From assembly GCA_964400675.1 (NCBI GenBank), contig CAYNVO010000015.1:1-27966 (forward strand): 27,966 bases of DNA, in the 5' to 3' direction. The translations under genes and the position numbers were made by a program. Origin of the DNA: 9FT-COMBO-48-23 sp964400675. Its GTDB lineage: Bacteria > Chloroflexota > Dehalococcoidia > GIF9 > UBA5629. The notes beneath the pieces were generated by a model. The model worked only from the letters and a program-made list of their open reading frames with translations, was not told the origin of the DNA and ran no database searches. Shown piece after piece: positions 1 to 6,907 of this stretch (position 1 is the first letter of the stretch; every line of letters starts with the position of its first letter).

Positions 1-96
1 AGTGGAATCACTTACTTCAAGGCAAAAGGTCACGATGCACCGGCTAAGGCGGAAGTTTACTGTGAGCGGATTAAAGCCATACTGCATGAAGAGTGA
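1..96 (+). CDS. C-terminal end of an unidentified protein
   Basis: An open frame enters from the left edge and ends at TGA 94-96, giving 31 residues that start SGITYFKAKGHDAPAKAE and end with a helix-like, basic/acidic tail (ERIKAILHEE). The composition is protein-like and the frame has no stop over its whole visible length, but the piece is too short to name a family. It is too short to be judged without the upstream sequence. Nothing resembling an intrinsic terminator follows directly. Confidence 0.5.
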   Translation, partial: SGITYFKAKGHDAPAKAEVYCERIKAILHEE

Positions 97-117
97 GCAA
101 ACAATTCATCGTAATGT

Positions 118-270
118 TTACCCGATGAGTGCCTGTAGTCCCATTGTCTTGTCTACTTCTAGCTAGGTCATCATGTTACGGTCAATGAAGGCTTTGTCTT
201 TTACCTATTCATCAGTCAATTGATTCAATGACCCATCTGCTCTGCCTTTCTGTGGTATTAGCAAAGGCAT
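118..270 (-). pseudogene. Decayed small gene with two in-frame TAG codons
   Basis: On the minus strand a GGGGG-type ribosome site (AAGGGGGCACT) precedes an ATG whose frame reads MPLLIPQKGRADGSLNQLTDE, TAG, VKDKAFIDRNMMT, TAG, LEVDKTMGLQALIG, TAA. The three parts together make 50 codons of protein-like sequence in one frame, interrupted only by two amber codons. Each TAG is one substitution from CAG (Gln), among other sense codons. Other genes in the window end in TAG, so general amber recoding is unlikely and a pseudogene is the simplest reading. It lies tail to tail with the gene fragment at 1-96. The family was not recognised. Confidence 0.4.
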
Positions 271-319
271 AGTGCCCCCTTATTGTATGGTTAAATCATC
301 ATATTCACATCATAATACT

Positions 320-332
320 GTGTAATATACAC
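320..332. repeat. GTGTA-ATA-TACAC palindrome
   Basis: A 13-bp dyad with 5-bp perfect arms and a 3-bp centre sits just left of the ATACA array. Its GTGTA/TACAC arms echo the GTGTAAC/GTTACAC arms of the two larger dyads at 646-683 and 714-755, so it may be another version of the same binding site. No function can be read from sequence. Confidence 0.35.
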
Positions 333-349
333 TAGTTTTATTTAGTACG

Positions 350-646
350 ATACATACGATACACTCACATACACTCAACATACTCATGAACCCGACCAGC
401 ATACACTGAAGATACACTCAACATACATAGGGGAAAAAACCGATAACTTCTCATGATACATACAACATACATAGAACTCTAGTCTCGCCTGATACCACTA
501 ACTAATGACATGCACAGAACACACGGAACATACATACAACATAAATACGAAAAATTGGTTGCTTCTTAAAACATACATACGACATACACTCGACGGCAAA
601 TACAAAATTCCACTTCTTTCACCGACATACATACAACATAAATACA
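350..646 (+). repeat. Array of ATACA motifs spaced mostly 11 bp
   Basis: ATACA (or ATACT/ATAAA) starts at 350, 359, 369, 380, then 401, 412, 423, then 456, 467, then 530, 541, then 573, 584, then 627, 638 and 631, 642. Within clusters the step is 9-11 bp and most often exactly 11, about one helical turn. The longest shared unit is ACATACATACAACATAAATAC (near 528 and 625). Such phased short direct repeats are typical of sites bound cooperatively along one face of DNA, for example ribbon-helix-helix centromere-binding or omega-type regulators. No partition ATPase gene is visible here. The array lies in a stretch with no convincing gene. Confidence 0.6.
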
Positions 647-683
647 AAGTTACACTTTTTATATATCACTTTGGTGTAACTTT
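646..683. promoter_or_regulatory. Dyad 1: AAAGTTACAC-N18-GTGTAACTTT
   Basis: Perfect 10-bp arms at 646-655 and 674-683 enclose an 18-bp AT-rich spacer. It is the first of two dyads with the same GTTACAC/GTGTAAC core and the same spacer length; their centres are 70 bp apart. As DNA it would be a two-half-site operator; as RNA it could fold as a hairpin. It sits where the strand composition flips from A/C-rich to G/T-rich. Confidence 0.5.
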
Positions 684-713
684 GTTACAGAAAATGGACG
701 TATGTTTGTTGTA

Positions 714-755
714 ACTAAGTTACACGAAATGGTGGTATGAAATGTGTAACTTAGT
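714..755. promoter_or_regulatory. Dyad 2: ACTAAGTTACAC-N18-GTGTAACTTAGT
   Basis: Perfect 12-bp arms at 714-725 and 744-755 enclose an 18-bp spacer. Core and spacer length match dyad 1, but the outer bases differ (ACTAAG against AAAG). Compensating changes on both arms keep the symmetry, which argues for selection on the dyad and not for chance. Confidence 0.5.
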
Positions 756-1055
756 ACGTGGGTCATGTGTAATGGTGAACAAGGTGGTATCGCTCATATC
801 TAAGCTCATATGTGGGCTGAGTGTGTGCTTAGAGAAACGGATATACCCTGAATGCGCGGTTATGTGTGAGCTGTATGTGGACAGGATAACAGCTATTTAG
901 CCCATCGTGAGTTTATATGTGTGCCGAGTGTGAGGCTTTTGCAACTAGATGTTTTTTGTGTGTGTATTGTGTGTGAGCCATGTGTGACGTGTGTGAGAGG
1001 TTTCTTTCTATGCATACTTAACAGAGTAATATTGGAGGGGCAAGATTATATTGCC
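756..1055 (+). other. Non-coding G/T-rich stretch with TGTG runs
   Basis: No convincing gene is seen. The plus strand is rich in TATGTG, GTGTGTG and GTGTGAG words, roughly the complement of the ACATAC and CACTCA words left of position 650, so the 340-1000 region has mirrored strand composition. A frame that opens at 921 runs through this low-complexity DNA into the helix-turn-helix gene; its first 45 codons look non-coding (Cys/Val-rich). Confidence 0.4.
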
Positions 1056-1205
1056 ATGCAGACAAAAAGAAAGAGGCGGTGGGCCCCCCATAACGACCAA
1101 ATCCGATATATGTTAATCAAGGAGGGTAAAAGTTGCGAAGAGATTCAAGCCGGGGCCGGTCATAGCATGGCATTTATCGACAAAACGATGAAAAGTGTGA
1201 TTTAA
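1056..1205 (+). CDS. Small helix-turn-helix protein
   Basis: The frame codes for about 49 residues beginning MQTKRKRRWAPHNDQIRYML. After a basic N-terminus, the pattern NDQIRYMLIKEG, then SCEEIQAGAG, then HSMAFIDKTMKSV fits the three helices of a minimal helix-turn-helix of the kind seen in resolvase and transposase DNA-binding heads. A GGAGGGG site at 1034-1040 is 15 bp from this ATG, which is long; an ATT at 1050 in the same frame would have better spacing. The open frame extends upstream to 921, but that part is low complexity. It could bind the repeats to its left; this is inference. A broken transposase fragment is the main alternative. Confidence 0.5.
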   Translation: MQTKRKRRWAPHNDQIRYMLIKEGKSCEEIQAGAGHSMAFIDKTMKSVI

Positions 1206-1211
1206 TACTTT

Positions 1212-1400
1212 CTATTCTCTGTCTTTGATTCCCCAGTGGGCAAAACCCAGAATAACAAGACCAGCAGCATTGAAAGCAGCAAATGTCAGAGTACCTACGG
1301 TACCCCAATCAAAGACGAAATCGGCGAGCATAAGACCAGCGAAACCGATGGCAACTAGAATGAAGCCGATCAATTTAAGAGTGTCTTTAGTGTCTTTCAT
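1212..1400 (-). CDS. Small two-helix membrane protein
   Basis: A 62-residue protein with a charged head (MKDTKDTLK) and two hydrophobic segments, roughly residues 8-28 (LIGFILVAIGFAGLMLADFV) and 35-56 (TLTFAAFNAAGLVILGFAHW), ending in charged KDRE. This is the pattern of a small integral membrane protein with both ends in the cytoplasm. No family was recognised. The ribosome site is weak (AAAAGAAAAGAA upstream). It is convergent with the helix-turn-helix gene, with only 6 bp between the two stop codons. Confidence 0.55.
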   Translation of the reverse strand: MKDTKDTLKLIGFILVAIGFAGLMLADFVFDWGTVGTLTFAAFNAAGLVILGFAHWGIKDRE

Positions 1401-1742
1401 AAGGATTCTTTTCTTTTACCGATCCCCATATTACTAGATTCAATGATTATAGCATATGCGGAGATTAGCTCACATGCCATATTCCAAACTAGGAGTATTG
1501 AAAATCACAAACTGGCTTTTTGTTCACCTCAGTGTGAACTGCGTTCTTTGCTTTGGAGTTTCCACGCGCACCATGTTCATCATGTTCATTTGGTATAATA
1601 CTTATGGCTCCAAAGATAAGCGCCGTGCCAGAGATGGGCCCCAGTGGATGGAGTCGGTACGAGCTCTTTGAGCCAAAACGTAGTGCCTCCCGCAAAAGGA
1701 CTATACACTAAGCTACGCCGAAGGCAGCTTCCGGAGGTAAGT
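1401..1742 (+). other. Intergenic stretch with leader of the GT4 gene
   Basis: No gene is convincing here; the open frames on both strands lack ribosome sites and protein-like composition. It holds a TATAAT box at 1594-1599 preceded by a tandem ATGTTCATC/ATGTTCATT pair (1574-1590). If that box is used, the GT4 mRNA would have a leader of about 135 nt. I could not fit the leader to a known riboswitch. Confidence 0.4.
1594..1599 (+). promoter_or_regulatory. Candidate -10 box (TATAAT) for the GT4-GH15 pair
   Basis: TATAAT lies in the context TTTGGTATAATAC. No good TTGACA-like -35 box is at 16-18 bp; the repeated ATGTTCAT words occupy that place and may be an activator site. The assignment to the GT4 gene is by position only. 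Confidence 0.35.
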
Positions 1743-3002
1743 TTGAGAATCGCGTTCATTGCGCATCATGTTAACTTTGAAGCAGGGACAGCAACCGTCA
1801 CCGCTCACCTAGTCGAAAGGCTTTGTGAGGACCATCAGGTTTCGGTTTTTTCTAATACTATAAATGGAATTGACTTACTCAAAGTTAAGCATTATAAGGT
1901 GCCAGCACTCAGATGTCCCAAGTCTTTGGTACACATTACTTTCCTGGTATCCAGTACCTTACTCCTTGCCGCTCTTTCCCTCCTCAGAAAAACAGACTTT
2001 GACATCATCCATTCGACAGGGTATGACTCTGCCTTTTCTTCAAACGTTATCACCTCTCATTTCTGTGAGAGGGAGTGCCGCCGTCTCGAAGAAGCTAACA
2101 TAATTAAGATACCATGCAGGAGTGTCTGGCAAAAACTGAAAGCCCTGGACCACAGGCTGTATCGCAGCCTGCTATGCTTTGTTGAGAGGCTGATAATTAG
2201 CCGCAGCAGCTCTAAAGCGTGTATTGTAGTTTCTCAGGCTATGCAAAAAGAGTTTGCCCGTCATTACGGTGATGCCGCCACCAAAAACATCATCGTAATC
2301 CCTAATGGAGTAGATACTCTCGAATTCCACCCGACTAATCGGCTGCTCTATAGAGGCCAGATCAGGCAAAAGCATGGTGTATCCCGTAGTGATCTATTAC
2401 TGATGTTCGCTGGAGGTGATTGGGAAAGGAAGGGAGTTCGGTATATCATAGAAGCACTTCCACTGCTTTCGGAAAGAAACGTCAAACTTATAATTATTGG
2501 TAGAGGCGACGAGGAGTACTACGGTCGCCTTGCGGAGCTTGAACAGGTGAGGGACAGGATGTTCTTTGTTTCGCATAGCAGTAGACTCTGGGAATACTAT
2601 GCAGCCAGTGACGTATTCGTCTTTCCTACCATATATGAGCCTTTCGGCCTGGTAATTACCGAAGCTATGGCCAGTGGACTGCCTGTAGTAACCACACGCC
2701 TGGCAGGAGCAGCCGACTTCATTACGGACGGGGTTGATGGCTTTCTATTGGACAAGCCCGGAGATATCAATGAACTGGCAGCAAAAATCGAGTTGCTGCT
2801 TTCAAATACTGAAGTTAGAAAGACCATGGGTGAGCGTGCCAGGGAAACCGCAGAAAAATTCTCATGGGATCAGGTAGCTCAGAAAACCTTGGAGGTCTAT
2901 AATACTGTATTAAATCGGCCAGACTTAGAAAGGCTACTGCCGAGCGTGCCCGAGAGACTACAGAGAGACTTTCACACGATCGAGCATCTCAGAAAACCCT
3001 AG
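1743..3002 (+). CDS. Glycosyltransferase family 4 (GT-B) protein with altered C-terminus
   Basis: Retaining glycosyltransferase of the GT4 type, which moves a sugar from an activated nucleotide donor to a glycan, usually in the cytoplasm. The start is TTG at 1743, chosen because GGAGG (1733-1737) sits 5 bp before it and the protein then opens with the Rossmann strand LRIAFIAHHVNFEAGTA. The open frame extends upstream to 1644 but lacks a ribosome site. Visible motifs are IPNGVD, GGDWERKG and the donor-site E-x7-E in EPFGLVITEA (E299 and E307), then GLPVVTTRLAG. Length is about 419 residues. The last ~25 residues are out of frame relative to a duplicated 3' segment. The GH15 gene follows directly, suggesting joint work on a glucan or trehalose-like glycan. 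Confidence 0.9.
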   Translation: MRIAFIAHHVNFEAGTATVTAHLVERLCEDHQVSVFSNTINGIDLLKVKHYKVPALRCPKSLVHITFLVSSTLLLAALSLLRKTDFDIIHSTGYDSAFSSNVITSHFCERECRRLEEANIIKIPCRSVWQKLKALDHRLYRSLLCFVERLIISRSSSKACIVVSQAMQKEFARHYGDAATKNIIVIPNGVDTLEFHPTNRLLYRGQIRQKHGVSRSDLLLMFAGGDWERKGVRYIIEALPLLSERNVKLIIIGRGDEEYYGRLAELEQVRDRMFFVSHSSRLWEYYAASDVFVFPTIYEPFGLVITEAMASGLPVVTTRLAGAADFITDGVDGFLLDKPGDINELAAKIELLLSNTEVRKTMGERARETAEKFSWDQVAQKTLEVYNTVLNRPDLERLLPSVPERLQRDFHTIEHLRKP

Positions 3003-3022
3003 AGGTCTATAAAAGTGTATTA
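2814..3022 (+). repeat. Imperfect tandem duplication of the GT4 3' end
   Basis: Positions 2814-2912 and 2924-3022 align without gaps for 99 bp at an offset of 110 bp, with about 72 identical bases by eye. Because 110 is not a multiple of 3, the second copy is read out of frame. In the shifted frame it codes for a good version of the same helix (ERARETTERLSHDRASQKTLEVY) and ends at TAA 3050-3052, one base before the GH15 ATG. See the findings. Confidence 0.8.
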
Positions 3023-3053
3023 TACCGAGAGAGGAGAATAATCCAAAACTAAG

Positions 3054-5054
3054 ATGCCTAGAGACGTACCTGTAGGCAATGGCAACCTACTCATCAGTTT
3101 CGATACTGATTACAACATACGGGATATCTACTATCCCTATATCGGCAAGGAGAACCATGCCGGAGGCTGTGTATCACGCACTGGCATCTGGGTTGACGGA
3201 AGCTTCGCATGGATTGACAGCCCCGAGTGGCGGAAGGAAATGACCTATGAAAGCGAGACTCTGGTAACCAGTGTTACTGCCGCTAATCCTGGTATAGGGC
3301 TTACCCTAACCTTTTCTGACCTTGTGGATTTTCACAGGGACATCTTTTTCAGGCGGGTTGATATAGCCAATCAACGAGACCACCCCCGCGACGTACGTCT
3401 ATTCTTCCATTATGAGCTACGGATTCTAGGCAGCAAAATAGGCGATACTATCTACTACCACCCAGGACTGAGCGCGTTGGTGATGTACAAGGAGCAGCGT
3501 TATTTCCTGGCAGGTGGCCAGGTAAATGGAAGGATTGGCATTGATGACTGGACAACCGGAAGCACAAAATCAGAAGATAAGCTAAGTGCCCGGCACGATG
3601 CCGAAGACGGCCAATTGGCGAAGGTACCTCTTACATGTGGGTTCGCTGAGGGAGTCATCGGGCTCTATGACAAGACTGTGCCCGCTGGAGGAAGCTCAAC
3701 CATGTACCACTGGCTGGCGGCCAGTACCCGCTTCCACGAAGTCGATGACCTCAATGCCCTGGTCCACGAACGTGGCCCTGAGTCATTCATCACGCGCACC
3801 CGAGACTACTGGCGAGCTTGGGTGAATAAGGAATCGCAAGATTTTACCGATCTGCCGGCTCCCATATTGGATTTGTACAGACGCAGCTTGATCACTATGC
3901 GCGTGCAGATCGATAACCGTGGTGCTATCATCGCCAGCACTGACTCCGACATTATCGAGGTCTTGGGGGACACCTATTCTTATGTGTGGGGTCGTGATGG
4001 CGCCTTCGTAGCCAAGGCCCTCGACATGGCCAACTATGATGAAGTCAGCCGCGAGTTCTTCAATTTTTGCGCTAATATCATTACCAGTGAAGGCTATCTC
4101 TTTCACAAGTATACCGCTGATGGATCTCTGGCAGGCCAATGGATGCCATGGGCAGACGAGGAGGGCAAGCTGCAACTGCCAATTGAAGAGGATGAGACTG
4201 CTTTAGTAATATACAGCCTCTGGCACCACTATGATAAGTTCCACGATGTAGAGCACATCCGTTCCCTTTATGAAACGCTGATTAAGAACGCTGCCGACTT
4301 TATGGCTAGCTATAGAGAGCCTCATACGAACCTTCCAGCACCTTCATATGACCTTTGGGAGGAACGCCGTGGCATCCACTCTTTTACAGTTGCTGCGGTC
4401 TGGGCAGGCCTACAAGCTGCGGCCAACTTCACGGAAATATTCGGCGAGATGACACTCACGAAGCAGTACCGTCAGGCGGCTGCTGAGATAAAAGAGGCTG
4501 CTATTAAGTACCTTTTTGACAAGAAATTGGGACGTTTCCTGCGCTCAATCACGGTTGACGCTGATGGTGTGGTGGAGCCGGACTACACTATCGATAGCAG
4601 CATTTGCGGTTCTTTTCTTTTCGGCATGCTCCAAGCTACTGATCCCCTGATTGAGAGCACGATGGCGGCACTTACAGACAGGCTTTGGTGCAAGACTGAG
4701 GTGGGAGGGGTCGCCCGCTATGAGAATGACTGTTATCAGCAAATCAGTCAGGACATCACCAATGTCCCCGGTAACCCCTGGTTTATCTGCACTATGTGGG
4801 TAGCACAATACCATATTGCTAGGGCTCAATCGATAGACGATTTAAAGCCAGCCCTCCAAATCTTCACCTGGGCTAAACACTGTGCTCTCCCAAGTGGTGT
4901 TATTGCCGAACAGGTTCATCCCTACAACTGTGCTCCGCTCAGTGCATCACCGCTGACCTGGAGCCATGCCGCCGTGGTGATAGCGATCCACGAATATATC
5001 GACAAATACCATGAACTCCAAGCACAGCTACACCATGGGGGAAAAGGTACGTAG
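3054..5054 (+). CDS. Glycoside hydrolase family 15 (glucoamylase/trehalase type)
   Basis: A 666-residue protein of the bacterial/archaeal GH15 type, which releases glucose by inversion from alpha-glucans or trehalose. The N-terminus MPRDVPVGNGNLLISFD with the following DIYYPYIGKENH is the usual opening of the beta-sandwich domain, so the ATG at 3054 is well supported despite a distant ribosome site (GAGAGGAG about 17 bp away). The (alpha/alpha)6 barrel holds WGRDGAF, DLWEERRGIH (E436/E437, the general acid region) and SGVIAEQVHP (E619, the general base position). No signal peptide is seen, so it should act in the cytoplasm. It likely forms an operon with the GT4 gene. Trehalase and glucoamylase activities cannot be separated from sequence. 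Confidence 0.93.
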   Translation: MPRDVPVGNGNLLISFDTDYNIRDIYYPYIGKENHAGGCVSRTGIWVDGSFAWIDSPEWRKEMTYESETLVTSVTAANPGIGLTLTFSDLVDFHRDIFFRRVDIANQRDHPRDVRLFFHYELRILGSKIGDTIYYHPGLSALVMYKEQRYFLAGGQVNGRIGIDDWTTGSTKSEDKLSARHDAEDGQLAKVPLTCGFAEGVIGLYDKTVPAGGSSTMYHWLAASTRFHEVDDLNALVHERGPESFITRTRDYWRAWVNKESQDFTDLPAPILDLYRRSLITMRVQIDNRGAIIASTDSDIIEVLGDTYSYVWGRDGAFVAKALDMANYDEVSREFFNFCANIITSEGYLFHKYTADGSLAGQWMPWADEEGKLQLPIEEDETALVIYSLWHHYDKFHDVEHIRSLYETLIKNAADFMASYREPHTNLPAPSYDLWEERRGIHSFTVAAVWAGLQAAANFTEIFGEMTLTKQYRQAAAEIKEAAIKYLFDKKLGRFLRSITVDADGVVEPDYTIDSSICGSFLFGMLQATDPLIESTMAALTDRLWCKTEVGGVARYENDCYQQISQDITNVPGNPWFICTMWVAQYHIARAQSIDDLKPALQIFTWAKHCALPSGVIAEQVHPYNCAPLSASPLTWSHAAVVIAIHEYIDKYHELQAQLHHGGKGT

Positions 5055-5161
5055 TCCGCTTATCCCGGTTTTTGAATCTCCTGTTGAACAACTTGACGAA
5101 ACGTGTGACCTGAAATGCACATCATATTGCAAACTGCCGATGAAGCTGGCAAAATACTGCC

Positions 5162-5803
5162 ATGAGCCACGACGTTTTCATTAGCTTTGCCTTCAAGAAT
5201 CAGATAGCTGCTGATCGCATTCGCTCCTATTTGACAGAAAATGGAGTTAAGTGCTTCATGTGCACTGATCTGCCCGGCGGTGTTGATTTTGATGTTCAGT
5301 TAGGTGAAGCTATTCGCCAAAGCAGAATATTTCTGCTGGTTTTCTCAGCTCAGGCGGATGAATCAGAATCAGTAAGAGCTGAAATGAACATAGCCAAGAC
5401 ACAAAAGATAATCAGGATTCCTGTACGTATTGAAGACAGGATGCCGAATAAACTGGCTTTTTTGATAGGAACAGCGCTCTTTTTCGATGCTTTTCCGCAA
5501 CCTCTTGAGAAGCATTTACCTAAGCTAGTCAAGGACATTGACACAATTTTGAATTCACCAAAACCTCCTGAATCTCCTGCTGAGCCTAAGCCAAAAACAA
5601 GTCCCATGGTATCTCTCCCGAAACAACCTTCAGTCCGACCTGGTGAGTGGCGTGAGATAGATTATAAAGACCTCAACGATTGGGTCAAACAAAGAATCAA
5701 AGTGATCAATTCTGGCAAGCAGCTAGTAGCCCGGACCTTCATTTATAGAAAGAACCGGTATACGGGCAAGTACGAGAGGAAACTCAAAACTCCTGGCGGT
5801 TAA
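5162..5803 (+). CDS. TIR-domain protein with a novel C-terminal domain
   Basis: Residues 2-125 form a bacterial TIR domain: HDVFISFAFKN (strand A), ENGVKCFMCTDLPGG (BB-loop region), SRIFLLVFSAQADESESVRAEM. E74 in the SVRAEM helix is at the position of the catalytic glutamate of NAD+-cleaving TIRs. A proline-rich linker (about 132-160) leads to a ~50-residue C-terminal domain (161-213) with the pattern W-x2-ID-[YF]-x2-L-x2-WVK ... QLV ... F-x-YR-x-N ... TGKY-x-RKL. The same domain opens the membrane protein at 8356. An in-frame TGA 21 bp upstream limits the start to this ATG; the ribosome site is weak. Bacterial TIR proteins commonly act in antiphage immunity or NAD+ metabolism; here the role is inferred. 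Confidence 0.88.
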   Translation: MSHDVFISFAFKNQIAADRIRSYLTENGVKCFMCTDLPGGVDFDVQLGEAIRQSRIFLLVFSAQADESESVRAEMNIAKTQKIIRIPVRIEDRMPNKLAFLIGTALFFDAFPQPLEKHLPKLVKDIDTILNSPKPPESPAEPKPKTSPMVSLPKQPSVRPGEWREIDYKDLNDWVKQRIKVINSGKQLVARTFIYRKNRYTGKYERKLKTPGG

Positions 5804-5968
5804 ATTAGAGCGTGAACGAAGTTTTGTAGCTCTGGAAACTTGTTCATTAGAATAGCCAACTGCAAGCTGCAAAATTATCACAATTTCCAGTGCATGGCCA
5901 TGAAGCTCTTTAAAGTCAATGGTGAGCAGTCTCGTTTGATAATAGGTATCTATGGCAGGTCAGTGACA

Positions 5969-6541
5969 TCAAAACGGTGCCTCCCATCTTTCAGGTGCAT
6001 CGCGTGATGTTTTCATCCTTCTTATTGAATCTATATTAAGCGCCAATAAGAAATCAATATTGAGAGGTTTATAGTCTATTAATTCCACACTTACGTTAAT
6101 CGTTCTCCTCTCGCCGTTGATAAATGGATAGTCTTTCAGGGAGTTATTATGTACGTGTCCGTGGATTACCCAGCCGTACCAGTCTTTAGGCTTTTCACTT
6201 GGATCATGGATAAGCAAAAAGCTATACCCTGCATAATGTAATACTCTGAATTTTGTGCCTTTTGCTCCTCTATCGTGGCTTCCATTTACAGAGAAAATGT
6301 GCCCGTTAAGATGTCTGACCCAGTATCCTGCAGACCTTGATCTTCTTCCGTAAGCCCAGTCACCTAGAAAATATACTGTGTCTCTGTCCTTGACCGTGAC
6401 ATTCCAGCTCCTTATCAGAAATTTGTTCATTGCCTCAACATTAGCAAATGGCCTTCTGCAATATTTGATGATATTGGCATGGTCGAAATGAGTATCACCG
6501 ATAAGGTATATGGATTTCCTTTCTGCTCGCTCGTCTTTCAA
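5969..6541 (-). CDS. Calcineurin-like metallophosphoesterase
   Basis: A 190-residue metal-dependent phosphoesterase with motif I GDTHFDH (D16, H18), motif II GDWAYG (D61), motif III GSHD (88-91 region), a distal IHDP (H112) and motif V HGHVH (H127, H129, H131). It has the short form with HANIIKYCRRPF seen in phage and mobile-element enzymes. The start is TTG at 6541 (no ATG fits), with GAGG 10 bp upstream. Motif III is GSHD where GNHD is expected; that Asn normally binds metal and the leaving group, so activity may be reduced. Substrate is unknown; nucleic acid or cyclic nucleotide substrates are possible. It is convergent with the TIR gene. Confidence 0.88.
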   Translation of the reverse strand: MKDERAERKSIYLIGDTHFDHANIIKYCRRPFANVEAMNKFLIRSWNVTVKDRDTVYFLGDWAYGRRSRSAGYWVRHLNGHIFSVNGSHDRGAKGTKFRVLHYAGYSFLLIHDPSEKPKDWYGWVIHGHVHNNSLKDYPFINGERRTINVSVELIDYKPLNIDFLLALNIDSIRRMKTSRDAPERWEAPF

Positions 6542-6830
6542 ACTTTCAAAACCTCTGCTTACTTAAAAATACTTCGGGGTTCTCTTTATGTATATTCCTT
6601 GTGGACCAATCTACGACAGCATTTTACCATTTTGTTAAGTTCGGGTAACACTCGACTAGATTGTTATTCCCGGATCGCGCTGATTGACTGCTAGTCAAAT
6701 AAATGTGGGATCTTCTAAGCGGGGGTAAAAACTTAGTTAACTTTTGTTAAACTTTTGCAAGCAGTTAGTTGAAAACCCACGAAACTCGCATTATGGGTGG
6801 TACAGAAAAGGGGGCATCTCCACCGCTTAT

Positions 6831-6873
6831 GGGACTAACTTAACAAGTGGTATAATTGTTGGGGGCAGGTCAG
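6831..6873 (+). promoter_or_regulatory. Promoter-type element shared with 18508-18546
   Basis: GGACTAACTTAACAAGTGG runs into TATAAT (6851-6856) and then TGTTGGGGGCAGGTCAG. A near copy (GGACTAATTTAAGAGGTGG, TACAAT, CGTTAGAGGGTAGTCA) stands before the gene at 18563. Both are preceded by ACTTTTGTTAA (6740-6750 and 18460-18470). The repeat of box, flank and upstream word makes this a likely coregulated promoter class. Confidence 0.5.
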
Positions 6874-6907
6874 TGAGCCTCAGAAATCATGGATAAACAA
6901 CCTGATA

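Noticed and set aside
350..646. CRISPR array
   Set aside because: The repeats are 5-21 bp, spaced about 11 bp, with no unique 30-40 bp spacers and no cas genes.
921..1055. N-terminal extension of the helix-turn-helix frame from ATG 921
   Set aside because: It runs through GT-rich low-complexity DNA, gives a Cys/Val-rich non-natural sequence, and has no ribosome site.
1644..1742. Upstream start (ATG 1644) for the glycosyltransferase
   Set aside because: TTG 1743 has a GGAGG site 5 bp upstream and begins at the normal first strand of the fold; the extra 33 residues have no homology-like features and no ribosome site.
1600..1742. Riboswitch in the glycosyltransferase leader
   Set aside because: The leader has GC-rich pairing potential but none of the conserved core words of the riboswitch classes I know.
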